The notes: generated by a model not told the origin, from the letters alone. DNA of 51,041 bases from Solirubrobacterales bacterium (GCA_030152805.1 JASLIG010000038.1:1-51041); one strand, 5' to 3'. Shown: positions 31,753-41,385, numbered from the stretch's first letter. Numbers and translations: made by a program.

Positions 31753-33212
31753 TACTTCTTCTTCCCGAGCTGCTTTTCGGACTGTTCGGCGGTTTTGATC
31801 CCGTCGTTGCCGGGCGTGTTGCCGATCCGGGTCACGCCCAGTTCGTAGTGCTCGTTGCCCGCCTCGCACTCCTTGGGCTGGCCGGGCGCGGCGGTGTTCG
31901 GATAGGGGTTCGAGTGGAGGTGGTTGAATTTCGAATTGAAGAATTTGCCCTTAGCCGCATCGGAGCCGCCGTTTGCCGGCGCGGAAGCCGGGCCGGACTC
32001 CGAGTTCGGGCCTTCGGGCGGCTGGAAGGTCGTCGCGTTGAACCAGCCGCCGAGGCCGTTGTCTTCGCCGGAGGCGCTGGCGAGGTTGCGGAAGGCGAGG
32101 CTGAGGTAGTTGCAGGTCGTCTGGGCCGGACCGATGAACCTGATCGCCGGCGCGAGGAGGTCGTTGGTGTCGATCAGCAGGTCGAGGCCGTTGAAGACGC
32201 CGGTCGATTCCTGGAAGGCGAGCAGCGCGTCGGCAGTCGGCGGCAGCTGGGCGTTGAGCGTCGGCGAGGCGTTGAGCGCGGGGATACCGGCCCGCAGCGC
32301 CGCGGCGATCGTCGGTGAGGTTTCGCGCAACGCCTCGGCGCCGGGTTCAAGCGCGGCGAAGAAGCGGGCCGAGTCCTCGAAGAAGGGGCGCAGCGCGGGA
32401 AGGTCGACGATGGCCGCGTCGAGCGTACGCGGGCCCTTAGAGATCGTTTCCTGGATGAAGGGCCGCGAAACGCGGGCGAAGGCGGCGAAGGTGCGATCGA
32501 GGCCGACGAACATGCTCGCCTGCTCCTCGGCGACGGGCGCCACGGTCGCCGAGAGCGCCTCCAGCGCCCGCCAGAATTCGCCGAAGCCGGTCCGCGGCGC
32601 GACCAGGGTCGCCAGGGTCGGCTCGCTGTCTTCGACGAGCAGCCGCAGCGCCGCGAAGGCGTTGTTGATCTGTGGGCCGCGACCGGCGAAGGCATTGCCG
32701 AAGCCGGCCAGGTTGCGCTGGATCGCCTTGCGCGTCTTCTCGTCGAACATGTCGAAGAACTGGTCGATGTCGACCGGTTCCGGCCGCGCCGCCGCGACCG
32801 GGATCGTTTCGCCGGCGGCGAAGCCCAGCTTCGAGTCGCCGGGGACGACCTGCAGGTACTTGAGGCCGAGCGGCGATTTCGGCCGGATGATCATCGTCGA
32901 GTTGACCGGCAGCGGCTCCACGTTCTTGTCGAGGCTGAGGCTGAGTTCGGCCGCGACCTGGCCGTTGCCGGTCTGGACGGGCACGACCGACTTGACCACG
33001 CCGACGCGGGCGCCGCCGATCCGCACCTCGTTGCCCTTGACCAGGGCGTTGGCGTTGGGCACCCGCGCCTTGAGGTTGTAGGTGGAAACGAAGGGGAGCC
33101 CGTTGTTGGCGTTGTAGGCGAGGAAGACGGCGACCATCACGACCAGCACCGTCACCGCCCCGACGATCACCGGGCTGCTTGCCACTCCCTGTATGCCGCT
33201 GCGGTTTCTCAT
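31752..33212 (-). CDS. MCE family protein, third of six
   Basis: The 486-residue product starts at ATG 33212, overlapping the previous stop by ATGA. A membrane helix at 14-34 precedes the MCE domain (KGNEVRIGGARVGVVKSV, SPLGLKYLQVVPGD). The following VDIDQFFDMFDEKTRKAI marks the start of the helical domain, as in the first gene (VDIDQFFNTFPAPVRRSL). The C-terminus is Asn/Pro-rich and ends in a lysine cluster (EKQLGKKK). Confidence 0.9.
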   Translation of the reverse strand: MRNRSGIQGVASSPVIVGAVTVLVVMVAVFLAYNANNGLPFVSTYNLKARVPNANALVKGNEVRIGGARVGVVKSVVPVQTGNGQVAAELSLSLDKNVEPLPVNSTMIIRPKSPLGLKYLQVVPGDSKLGFAAGETIPVAAARPEPVDIDQFFDMFDEKTRKAIQRNLAGFGNAFAGRGPQINNAFAALRLLVEDSEPTLATLVAPRTGFGEFWRALEALSATVAPVAEEQASMFVGLDRTFAAFARVSRPFIQETISKGPRTLDAAIVDLPALRPFFEDSARFFAALEPGAEALRETSPTIAAALRAGIPALNASPTLNAQLPPTADALLAFQESTGVFNGLDLLIDTNDLLAPAIRFIGPAQTTCNYLSLAFRNLASASGEDNGLGGWFNATTFQPPEGPNSESGPASAPANGGSDAAKGKFFNSKFNHLHSNPYPNTAAPGQPKECEAGNEHYELGVTRIGNTPGNDGIKTAEQSEKQLGKKK

Positions 33213-34732
33213 GGTCCGAGGAGGTAGTCGAGGACGGCACGCTGGCGCGGCGCCGGGGCGGCGCTGGCGCCGAGGCTGCGGCCCTGGGCGAGTTCGGGGG
33301 TTTCCGGGGCGGTCGGGGTGGAGGGCGCAAGCGAGGTCGTCGGGCCGCCGGGGCGCGCCAGGGTTCCCCCCACTTCCGCGGCTTCCTGCGCTTCCCGTTC
33401 TTCGAAGAAGCGGCGCAGGCTGACGCCCGCAAGGGACGAGGTGGAGGCGAACTGGCCGGTGAAGTTGGCCGAGCAGCCGCTCGCTTCGAGTTCGTATTCG
33501 AGGCAGTTGGTGAGGGTGACGAGGAGACGGGTGAAGTGGCCGTACTGATCGAAGCCGTTCGAAGCCGCCGTGGTGTTGTAGATCAGGTCGACGAGGCCGT
33601 CGAAACCTTTGGTTTCCCTGGTGCTGGAGAGGAACTTGGCCAGGTCCGTGGTCGGTTCGGCGCCGCTGCGCGCCAAATCGCGCGCCTTGCGCACGACCGG
33701 ATCGGCCGCCCGCAGCGTCGGGCCGGCTTCTTCGCCGGCCGACCCGAGCGACTTCAGCGCCACCGTCGAGGCGGCGGAGAACGGCGTCAGCAGGCGCGTG
33801 GTTTCGGTGAACGAGGGCGCGGCCTTGCCGAGATCGGCGAAGACCGGCGTGGCGGCGTCGGAGAAGGTCTGCAGGCTGCCCATCGTCAAGCGGAACTCGC
33901 GCAGGAAGGCGGGGAACTTGCGCAGCGAAGCTTCCAGATCGGCGCCGCGTTCGGCGCTCGCCTGAGCGGCGGCGCCGGAGTTGGAGATGAACCCGGCGAA
34001 GTGGGCGCGCTCGCGCGAGAGCGGCTCGAGGATCTGTTCGGAGTCGGCCGCGAGCTGGGTCAGCTGGTCGCGCTGGTCGTTGAGGATGCCGATCAGGCGG
34101 TCGACGTCGCGCAGAGCCGGGTTGGCGCGTTTGACCGCGGCCTCGATGTCCGCCCCGCGCGCCGCCAGGCCGGCGCCAAGTTCGTTGAAGATGAGGCGGA
34201 AGCGCTGCGCGTAGGGCAGTTTGTTGATGTCGTTGATCAGGTCGGGGTCGACGCTGGTGCTGTTGTTCTCCAGCGGCAGCAGGTACTGGCCGGCGCCGGG
34301 CTCCCCTTCCGAAATCTGTTTCAGCGGCGGCGCCGGGGGCGAGCCGGGGGCGCGCGGCACGGTCGGGCGGCAGTCGACGAACTTCTCGCCGATCAGCGAC
34401 TGCGGGCGGATCAGGCAGCTGGCATCGCTGCGGAAGTCCTGGAATCCGGGGTCGGTGATCTTCATCACGATCACCGCCTTGCCGCTCTGCGCCCTCGGCT
34501 TGCCGTTTTCGTAGCTGTCGATTTCGCCCGGCAGGGTCACCCCGACGGACTCGATTTCGCCGACGTTGGCCCCGGCGACGCGGACCTGCTCGCCTTTGAC
34601 CATGAAGCCGCCGTTGTCGAAGATCGCCCGCACGACGTAGTCGTTGCCACCACCGCTGCCGCCGGAGACGACCAGCACCACGACGACGACTGCCGCCGCG
34701 ACCAGCGCGCCTATGACCAGCGTCCGCCTCAT
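33209..34732 (-). CDS. MCE family protein, second of six
   Basis: The product of 507 residues opens with a membrane helix at 4-22 (LVIGALVAAAVVVVVLVV) and an MCE domain (KGEQVRVAGANVGEIESV, SLIGEKFVDCRP) that carries a 15-residue insertion rich in Lys/Arg. The helical region is followed by a Pro/Ala-rich tail. The start at ATG 34732 overlaps the stop of the first MCE gene by ATGA. Two domain cysteines (SCLIRPQ, DCRP) may form a disulfide. Confidence 0.9.
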   Translation of the reverse strand: MRRTLVIGALVAAAVVVVVLVVSGGSGGGNDYVVRAIFDNGGFMVKGEQVRVAGANVGEIESVGVTLPGEIDSYENGKPRAQSGKAVIVMKITDPGFQDFRSDASCLIRPQSLIGEKFVDCRPTVPRAPGSPPAPPLKQISEGEPGAGQYLLPLENNSTSVDPDLINDINKLPYAQRFRLIFNELGAGLAARGADIEAAVKRANPALRDVDRLIGILNDQRDQLTQLAADSEQILEPLSRERAHFAGFISNSGAAAQASAERGADLEASLRKFPAFLREFRLTMGSLQTFSDAATPVFADLGKAAPSFTETTRLLTPFSAASTVALKSLGSAGEEAGPTLRAADPVVRKARDLARSGAEPTTDLAKFLSSTRETKGFDGLVDLIYNTTAASNGFDQYGHFTRLLVTLTNCLEYELEASGCSANFTGQFASTSSLAGVSLRRFFEEREAQEAAEVGGTLARPGGPTTSLAPSTPTAPETPELAQGRSLGASAAPAPRQRAVLDYLLGP

Positions 34733-36135
34733 GGGCCGGACGGCGCATCGGCCGGGTTGCAGTCGGACGTGGTCACGCCGGAGCCGCTGAAGGGCGGTTC
34801 GACGAAGGGGCTGGAGCCGTCGGCCGCTGGCTGGCTGGCGCCCCCCGGACAGGGGCGCTTGACCCCGGCGGAGGGACCGAACGCGTCGTACTGTTCGGAG
34901 GATTTGATCGGTTCCAGGACGCGGCTTCCGCCGTTGTATTTGAAGATGTTGAGATTGCTGAGGCTGCCGCGGGCGTAGTGGCCGTTGCCGTCATAAGGCG
35001 CGGTCACCTGGCCGAGCCGGGCGAAGCCGTTGAAGAGATCCGGCGTGTAGGCGCGGATGAAGTTGAGGTTGGGCTGGAAAGCCACGATCGCGTCTTCGGC
35101 GTGGGGGAACGCCTTCGAGGCGCGCTGCTGGACGGTCGGCAGCGAGGCCAGCGTTTCCGCGGTGTCGTTGGCGAAGCCCTTGCGCCGCACGGTGAGCCGC
35201 AGGTTCTTGAAGACCGGCGTCGCCCGGTAGAGGACCGGGCTCAGTTCGCCGAGGAAGGAGGCGAGGCCCTTGGTCGCGGTGCGCGAGGTGTCGATCAGCG
35301 GTTCGAGGTCGTCGAGCGCGGCGCGGAGGTTGACGAAGGTCGTGTTGGCCTGGCGGAAGGTCGGCGGCAGCAGGCGCAGGCTGGCGCCGAGCGCGGCGTT
35401 CTGGCTGGCGATCGCGCCGAGCGCGTCGCTGGCGTTGCCGACCGCGCTGGAGAGGTCCTCGCTGCGTTCGGAGACCGCCGTTCCAAGTCGGTTGGAGGCG
35501 ACGAGGAAGCGGGCAAAGAGCCGTTCGTCGGCGTTGATCTCGTGGGCGAAGGCGCCAGCGCGGTTGAAGCCGGGGCCGAGGTATTTGAAGGTGTCGTTGG
35601 CCTCCTTGGCGCGGCCGGCGTAGATGGTGGCGTTACCTTCGATGAACTGCGCCAGGCTGCGCCGCACCGGGGCCGGGAAGGTGTTGAAGAACTGGTCGAT
35701 GTCGACCGGGGTCGTGGTCGAAGCGAGGCCGAGTGTGGCGCCTTCGTCGAGCGACGGGTTGCTGTTCGGGCCGGGGCTGATCGAGACGTAGTGGTTGGCG
35801 ACGCCGGAGAGCGAGGTGGCTCGGATGATCGCCGTGGTTCCCTCGTGCAGCTCCTGGCTGACGCTGACCACGACCTTGGCCAGGTTGTCGTCGGTTAGCT
35901 CGATGCTTTCGACCGAGCCGACCGGCTGACCGCCGATCAGCACCTGGTTGTCAGGGACGAGCTGGCTGGCGTTCTGGAAGAGCAGGTTGTACTTGTGTTC
36001 GCCGTTGCCGTTGAAGATCACGTAGCCGAGCACGACCACGGCGATCCCGAGCGCTGCGATGACCGCGATTCGGGCGGGGGTAACCCCTCGGCTTTGCGCC
36101 GAGCTCTTGTCCTCGCCTGAGGGATTGGCAGCCAC
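34729..36135 (-). CDS. MCE family protein, first of six
   Basis: The 468-residue product starts at GTG 36135. The membrane helix is at 22-41 and the MCE domain at about 48-125 (PDNQVLIGGQPVGSVESI, SGVANHYVSISPG). VDIDQFFNTF opens the helical domain, and the C-terminus is Pro/Ser-rich with two cysteines. It heads a run of six genes with 1-4-nt overlaps, so all six are translationally coupled. A possible -10 (TACGAT, minus strand 36192-36187) gives a leader of about 45 nt. The YrbE permeases that normally precede it are absent. Confidence 0.92.
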   Translation of the reverse strand: MAANPSGEDKSSAQSRGVTPARIAVIAALGIAVVVLGYVIFNGNGEHKYNLLFQNASQLVPDNQVLIGGQPVGSVESIELTDDNLAKVVVSVSQELHEGTTAIIRATSLSGVANHYVSISPGPNSNPSLDEGATLGLASTTTPVDIDQFFNTFPAPVRRSLAQFIEGNATIYAGRAKEANDTFKYLGPGFNRAGAFAHEINADERLFARFLVASNRLGTAVSERSEDLSSAVGNASDALGAIASQNAALGASLRLLPPTFRQANTTFVNLRAALDDLEPLIDTSRTATKGLASFLGELSPVLYRATPVFKNLRLTVRRKGFANDTAETLASLPTVQQRASKAFPHAEDAIVAFQPNLNFIRAYTPDLFNGFARLGQVTAPYDGNGHYARGSLSNLNIFKYNGGSRVLEPIKSSEQYDAFGPSAGVKRPCPGGASQPAADGSSPFVEPPFSGSGVTTSDCNPADAPSGP

Positions 36136-36186
36136 GGATCGTCGCTTGCGGTTCCCCGGCCTCCGATCCGGTGGAACGGCTGCAGA

Positions 36187-36192
36187 ATCGTA
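36187..36192 (-). promoter_or_regulatory. Possible -10 element of the MCE operon
   Basis: TACGAT on the minus strand lies about 51 nt before GTG 36135. No convincing -35 is seen. Confidence 0.25.
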
Positions 36193-36322
36193 TCCGAGCG
36201 ACCCGCTGCCACGCCCGCGCTGAGCAGGGACTTAACTGGAATTCAACGCGCTACTCTGGGCACGGGGCCGGTTTGGGTAATCGGAGGCGCAGGGCCAAAT
36301 TTCTACCGAGGAGCTGAAGCCA

Positions 36323-37123
36323 ATGCGCAAACGTCTGACCCTTGCCGTCGCCATGGCGGTGGCCGTAGCCATCGTCCTTGCCACCGTGGCCGGTGCGGCG
36401 CAATCGCCGACACTGCAGGGCCCGAACGGCAACACACAGAGCATCGGCATGACGATCACCCCACAGAAGCTGTCGAAGAAAGTCGCCGAACCGGTCACGC
36501 TCAACGTCAACACCGCGACGACGAGCACGAACCCGAGTGCCAACAACGGCGCCCCGATCCCGGCGACCGAGGCGATCCTCGACTTCTCCAAAGGCGTTCA
36601 GATCTTCAGCAAGGGCTACCCCACCTGCGATGCGGGGGTGTTGCAAAACACCTCGACCGAAAAGGCGCTGGAAGAATGCAAAAAAGCCAAGATCGGCGGC
36701 GGCGTGGGGACCGCGGACCTGGTCGTCGGCACCAAAATCTTCCCGGTGGCGACGACGATAACCGCCTTCAACGGCATCCCCGTCGGCGGCAAGCCGGTGA
36801 TCCTGCTCCACACCTACAGCCAGGTGCCGATCCAGACGACCCTGGTGCTCGTCGGCGTGGTCAGCAACTACAACAAGGAAGGCTTCGGCCCGCGGCTCGA
36901 CGTGACGATCCCGCTGATCGCCGGAGGCCAGGGCGCCGTCACCGGCTTCCAGGTGAAGATCTTCAAGAAGTTCCGCTACAAAGGCCAGCTGCGCAGCTAC
37001 GTCAGCTCGAGCTGCTTGTCGAAGAAGCTGAAAATACGCGGCAAATTCGTCTTCAAGGACGGCGAATCGCTGACGCCGACCGTGACCCAGAAGTGCACGC
37101 AGAAGCCGGAAGCCAAAAAATAG
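36323..37123 (+). CDS. Secreted four-Cys family protein, paralogue 2
   Basis: This 266-residue exported protein has signal peptide 1-28 (MRKRLTLAVAMAVAVAIVLA) and GAGGAG about 11 nt before ATG. Family motifs are GYPTC, CKKAKIGGG, AFNGIPVGGKPVILLH, GGQGAVTGFQ, RYKGQLRSYVSSSC and FKDGESLTP ending in TQKC. The four cysteines match those of the paralogues at 21258 and 40530; the N-terminal GGFxPxxLP motif is weakened to MTITPQKLS. It diverges from the MCE operon and converges with mmpL (9 bp apart), suggesting a link to lipid transport, which is inference only. Confidence 0.85.
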   Translation: MRKRLTLAVAMAVAVAIVLATVAGAAQSPTLQGPNGNTQSIGMTITPQKLSKKVAEPVTLNVNTATTSTNPSANNGAPIPATEAILDFSKGVQIFSKGYPTCDAGVLQNTSTEKALEECKKAKIGGGVGTADLVVGTKIFPVATTITAFNGIPVGGKPVILLHTYSQVPIQTTLVLVGVVSNYNKEGFGPRLDVTIPLIAGGQGAVTGFQVKIFKKFRYKGQLRSYVSSSCLSKKLKIRGKFVFKDGESLTPTVTQKCTQKPEAKK

Positions 37124-37132
37124 GAGCGCCGC

Positions 37133-40100
37133 TCAGACGTTGAACCGAGGCAGCGCCCGCGCAAGCGGGCGCGGCAGCCACCAGACGCGGTCGCCGATCA
37201 GCAGCATCAGCGCCGGCAGGAGCACGATGCGAACGACGGTGGCGTCGAGCAGCACCGCGACGGTCAGCCCGACCCCGAGCTGGCTGACCGTCGCGATCGG
37301 CGCGCCGGCGAAGGCGATGAAGACGGCCATCATGATCGCCGCGGCGCCGGTGATCACCCGGGCCGTCTTTTCCAGGCCGAACTCGATCGCGGCGGCGTTG
37401 TCGCCCTCGCGGTCATAGTGCTCGCGCATGCGCACGAGGAGGAAGACCGCGTAGTCGATCGAGAGCCCGAAGACGACGCCGAAGATCATCGTCGCGCCGA
37501 CCGCGTCGACGTAAGTGCGACCACCCAGCGGCCAGCCCTCGGGAACGTTGGTGAGCAGGGTGAGGATGCCGAAGGCGACGCCGACCGTCGCCAGGTTGAG
37601 CCCGACCGCGATCGCGGCCAGCGGCAGCGCCCGCAGGACGAGGACGAGGACGAGGAAGGTCGCGAGCGTGATCGACGCGATGATGATCGGCATCCGCTTC
37701 TTGGTTTCCTCGCTGTAGGTGTTGAGCGTCGCCGGGGCGCCGGCGACGCCGGTGACCGCGTCCGCTTCTTTGCCCAGCGCGGCCGCGTCCCTATCGAGCC
37801 TTCTGTTGAGATCTATCGAGCCCTTCGAGTTGAAGCCGTAGCGGGAGAAGATCGTCAGCGTCGCCGCCTGGCCGCCGCCGCCCAGGTTGACCGCTTCGGA
37901 AGCGCGTTCATGCAGCTCCCCGCGCGTTCCGTCGAGGGCGGAGAGGACGAAGTAACCCGAGTCGAATATCCCCGGCGAGGTGCGTCGCAGCCGGTCGACG
38001 CGGCGGTTGGCCGCGTCGCTCTGGGAAATCACCCTCACCGTCGCCCGGTGCAGGCCGCTCTGCAGGGGATAGGAGCGGCTGTACGCTTCGCCGATGCGCT
38101 GTTCGAACTCCGTCGTGCCATCGGTGAGCCGGGCGAGGCCGCTGACCAGTTCCTCGGCGCCCGCCTGAGCCGGCGCGAGTTCCCCCGCCTGCTTTGTCAC
38201 TTCCCGGTCGAGCGTCGCGGTGCCGCGTGCGAGTTTCTTGCTCCCCGCCGTGATTTTGTTGAGGCCGTCGGAAAGCCGTTTTGAAGCGTGGGCCAGTTCC
38301 CGCAGCTGTCCGAGCGTGCTTTCCAGCCAGAACTTGATGTATTTGGCCTGCGCTTCGTCTTCGTCAAGCCGTTCGCCGAGGGCGAGGAGTTCGGCCGATA
38401 GCGGGGTGGCGGCGGCGAGGGCCTTGCGCACCGCCTCCAGGGCCGGCGCGTAGTTGGGGTCGGCCTTGCCCGTGGTCATCCCTTCCAGCTGCGCCAGGGC
38501 GGCCTTGAGCTGTTCTTCGGTGGTCTTGGCGCCAGCCTGCAGCGCCGGCATCGTGGTCTGCGAGTCACGCTTCAGGGACCTGCTCAGTTTCTTCGAACGG
38601 GGCAGGACGTTCGCGTTCAGGTTGGGGATCAGGTCATGGCTGCCGAACTTGAGCTGCAGGGCACCGACCGAGGCAGTTTCGAGCGCCTTGGCGAGTTCCT
38701 TGTTGCCCTTTGCGATCGCGTCGATCGCGTCCAGGCCTTCCTGGCTGCCGGAGATCGCCTGGCCGATCCCGGCGGCGAGTTCGATCGCCCCCTCTTCCGC
38801 CCGGCCCGATCCCTGCGCCAGCAGGCTGGCTCCGTAGGTCAGGCGCGAGAGCCCGCCGCGCAGCACGGCGACGCCATCGGATGCGCGTTCGAGGTTGCGG
38901 CCGAGCCTGCTCAGGTTCGAGAGCACGCCGACTTTCTCGTTGGACGCGAGGAGCGCCTGGCCGCTTTCCTGCAGCGGCTCGACCGCGCTCGAGACCTGGC
39001 CCGGACCGACCACGCTTTCGACGCCCGGAATCTTCGCGATACGGCGCTGCCAGCGGGTCAGGGCGTTGAGCCGCTGCGCTTCGGTGATCGTGCCCTCCTT
39101 GGCCGCGGCGACGATCACGTACGGCGCTTCCAGGCCGGCGCCGGCCTGGGTCTGGATGTGTTCGGCATCGGTGCGGGCTTTGTTGTCCTTGGGCAGCTCG
39201 CCGACGCTGAAGGGCCCGGTTTTGAGCGCCAGCGCCGGCGCCGCCAGGATCAGCACGACCGCGCCGATCGCCGCCGCCACCGGCAGCGGGCGGCTCAGCG
39301 CCGCCGAGACGATCGTCATCAGGCGCGAGCGTTCCCCGTTCGGCGCCGGCCCGATTCGCCAGCGGTCGACGTTGGGCCCGACCAAGACGAGGACCGAGGG
39401 GCCAACGAAAGTGGCGACGAGAACCGTCAGCAGGACCACCAGCGCCAGAGTCCCGGCGAGCGACGCAAGCAGGGCTCCCGGCACGACGAACAGCGCGACG
39501 ACCATCGAGAGGACCAGGGTGCTGCCGGCGAAGATCACCGTCCTGCCGGCCGTTCGCCGGGTCGTCCAAGCGGCCTCAACCGGGTCTGCGCCGGTCGCCA
39601 GCTCTTCGCGGAAGCGCGAGACGAGCAGCAGCGCGTAGTCAACCCCGAGCGCCAGGCCCATCATCGAGCAGACGGTCAGGGCAAGGGCGTCGACGTCGAA
39701 GAAGTGGGTGAGGATCGAGAGCAGCCCGCGCGAGGTGAGGACCGCGATCGCGCCGAAGCCGAGCGGGATCGCCGCCGCCACCGGCGAGCGGAAGACCAGT
39801 AGCAGCACGATCAGCAGGATCGGCAGGGCGATCAGCTCGGCGCGCTCGCTGCTCGAGATCGATTCGTCGAGGATCGACTTTGCCAGCGTCGCGAAGCCGC
39901 TCTGCGTCGCCCGCACGGGCGGGCTGATTTTCTCTTCGAGCAGTTCCTCCAGCAGCGGTACCTTGTCCTTGACCGCGATGTCGCTGGGGACGTGGAAGTC
40001 GGTGACGATCAGCGCCTTGCGCGGGCTCGGCCGCAGGCGGTTGACGAGGCCGCGGTCCCAGGGTGAGAGCGTCGTCACTTTCGGGTCTTCGCGCAGGGCC

Positions 40101-40459
40101 CGGATCAGCGCGGGGCCCTGCCTATCGAGTTCGGCGGCCGGGCCCTGCAGCAGGATCGCGAAGATCGCCGAGTCGCCGAAGTAACGACGCAGCATGCCGT
40201 TCGCCAGGTGGACCGGCGTGCCGCGAATCTCCAGCGTGGCGGGCTTGAGGCGTTCGTTGAGGCTGAAGCCGAAAGCCGAGAGGGCGACGATGATCAGCAG
40301 GGCGCCAACCAGCATCCGGCGCGGATGTCGGAAGGCGAGCGGCGGCCGCTTCTCACCCTCGCGAGCGGTGCTCGCATCGTCGCTCTGCCCCCTGCTCCTC
40401 CTCACAGGCACACCCTGTAGTTTGGCGATCCTGGCGACGGCACGCACGAACAGACGCAA
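37133..40459 (-). CDS. MmpL/RND-type lipid transporter
   Basis: The product, up to 1108 residues, has two RND repeats. TM1 is near 47-66, a porter domain follows, and TM2-6 contain FDVDALALTVCSMMGLALGVDYALLLVSRFREEL. A long helical periplasmic segment with coiled-coil character occupies about 480-830. TM7-12 contain TYVDAVGATMIFGVVFGLSIDYAVFLLVRMREHY. The paired GxxxDYxxxLxxRxREE motifs carry the proton-relay Asp of MmpL exporters, which move large lipids across the membrane. TTG 40459 gives the longest form; GTG 40411 or 40405 may be the true start. It is flanked on both sides by secreted four-Cys paralogues. Confidence 0.92.
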   Translation of the reverse strand: MRLFVRAVARIAKLQGVPVRRSRGQSDDASTAREGEKRPPLAFRHPRRMLVGALLIIVALSAFGFSLNERLKPATLEIRGTPVHLANGMLRRYFGDSAIFAILLQGPAAELDRQGPALIRALREDPKVTTLSPWDRGLVNRLRPSPRKALIVTDFHVPSDIAVKDKVPLLEELLEEKISPPVRATQSGFATLAKSILDESISSSERAELIALPILLIVLLLVFRSPVAAAIPLGFGAIAVLTSRGLLSILTHFFDVDALALTVCSMMGLALGVDYALLLVSRFREELATGADPVEAAWTTRRTAGRTVIFAGSTLVLSMVVALFVVPGALLASLAGTLALVVLLTVLVATFVGPSVLVLVGPNVDRWRIGPAPNGERSRLMTIVSAALSRPLPVAAAIGAVVLILAAPALALKTGPFSVGELPKDNKARTDAEHIQTQAGAGLEAPYVIVAAAKEGTITEAQRLNALTRWQRRIAKIPGVESVVGPGQVSSAVEPLQESGQALLASNEKVGVLSNLSRLGRNLERASDGVAVLRGGLSRLTYGASLLAQGSGRAEEGAIELAAGIGQAISGSQEGLDAIDAIAKGNKELAKALETASVGALQLKFGSHDLIPNLNANVLPRSKKLSRSLKRDSQTTMPALQAGAKTTEEQLKAALAQLEGMTTGKADPNYAPALEAVRKALAAATPLSAELLALGERLDEDEAQAKYIKFWLESTLGQLRELAHASKRLSDGLNKITAGSKKLARGTATLDREVTKQAGELAPAQAGAEELVSGLARLTDGTTEFEQRIGEAYSRSYPLQSGLHRATVRVISQSDAANRRVDRLRRTSPGIFDSGYFVLSALDGTRGELHERASEAVNLGGGGQAATLTIFSRYGFNSKGSIDLNRRLDRDAAALGKEADAVTGVAGAPATLNTYSEETKKRMPIIIASITLATFLVLVLVLRALPLAAIAVGLNLATVGVAFGILTLLTNVPEGWPLGGRTYVDAVGATMIFGVVFGLSIDYAVFLLVRMREHYDREGDNAAAIEFGLEKTARVITGAAAIMMAVFIAFAGAPIATVSQLGVGLTVAVLLDATVVRIVLLPALMLLIGDRVWWLPRPLARALPRFNV

Positions 40460-40529
40460 AAGAATCTGTTAAGAGCGCCCGGTGGCGAGCCGGCTTGCCC
40501 CACTCGCTAGCCTGATTCCGGAGGAGATT

Positions 40530-41282
40530 TTGAAGCGGGTTCTGGCAGCCGGGGCTTTGATCTGCTGCGCGCTACTTGCCAGCGCGGCCAACGGCGCCCT
40601 GGTCAAGGTGGGGAACCTCGTCCTCACCGCCGACGGCGGCTTCACGCCGCAGGTCCTGCCCCGCCGCGCCTACGCGCCGATCGACTTCAAGGGCCACGCG
40701 AACCTCAGGTCCGTGGACGGCAGCGTGCCGGCACCGCTGCTGCAGCTCGTGCTCGACTTCGACCACGACGGCCGCCTGGCGACGGCGGGGCTGCCGGCTT
40801 GCCACCCCGCCTCGCTGGAGGAAGTCACGCCGGCGGAAGCCCGCAGCCGCTGTCGCGGCGCGATCGTCGGCACGGGGCACGTCAGCGCCCTGGTCGCGAT
40901 CGGCGAGGAGCCGCCCCTGCTGGCCAGCTCACTGCTGACGATCTTCAACGGCCCCCGCCTGGAAGGCAAGCCGACCGCGGTCCTGCACGCCCGCACGACC
41001 ACTCCCGCCGTGCAGAACTTCGTGATCACGGTTCCGATCCAGAGGCGCGGCGGCCTCTACCGCTACCGCGCCAGCGTCGACGTGCCGCCGATCCTCGGCG
41101 GCCACGGCTCGATCGTTCACCTCGACGCGACGATCGGCAAGCGCTACCGCTTCGGCGGGCAGGACCGCAGCTACGTCTCCGCCCGCTGCGGCGACGGCAT
41201 CTTCCGCACCCACGGCCGCTTCACCTTCGCCGACGGCACGATCATCGACGGCAGCGTCGAAAAGGCCTGCACTCCTCGTTAG
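40530..41282 (+). CDS. Secreted four-Cys family protein, paralogue 3
   Basis: TTG 40530 is chosen because GGAGGAG (40520-40526) stands at the right distance and the product then begins with a clean signal peptide (MKRVLAAGALICCALLASA); a GTG at 40482 would add 16 unlikely residues. The 250-residue protein has LTADGGFTPQVLP, GLPAC, CRGAIVGTG, IFNGPRLEGKPTAVLH, GGHGSIVHLD, GQDRSYVSARC, FADGTIIDGS and KACTP. All four family cysteines are present. It diverges from mmpL across about 70-120 bp. Confidence 0.85.
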   Translation: MKRVLAAGALICCALLASAANGALVKVGNLVLTADGGFTPQVLPRRAYAPIDFKGHANLRSVDGSVPAPLLQLVLDFDHDGRLATAGLPACHPASLEEVTPAEARSRCRGAIVGTGHVSALVAIGEEPPLLASSLLTIFNGPRLEGKPTAVLHARTTTPAVQNFVITVPIQRRGGLYRYRASVDVPPILGGHGSIVHLDATIGKRYRFGGQDRSYVSARCGDGIFRTHGRFTFADGTIIDGSVEKACTPR

Positions 41283-41296
41283 AGCTCGCGCCTTCC

Positions 41297-41302
41297 TATA
41301 CT
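41297..41302 (+). promoter_or_regulatory. -10 element of the tRNA-Lys promoter
   Basis: TATACT lies 10 nt before the first base of the tRNA, after the stop of the secreted protein gene. Confidence 0.4.
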
Positions 41303-41312
41303 TGCCAGCCCC

Positions 41313-41385
41313 GGGCCGTTAGCTCAGTTGGTAGAGCAGGAGACTCTTAATCTCAAGGTCGCTGGTTCGAGCCCAGCACGGCCCA
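41313..41385 (+). tRNA. tRNA-Lys (anticodon CTT)
   Basis: The 7-bp acceptor stem GGGCCGT/ACGGCCC, D arm GCTC...GAGC, anticodon loop CTCTTAA (CTT at 41346-41348) and T arm GCTGG TTCGAGC CCAGC are all present. The discriminator is A and CCA is not encoded. The top anticodon pair is G-A. The 3' end touches the stop codon of the converging TPR gene (41386). Confidence 0.97.
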
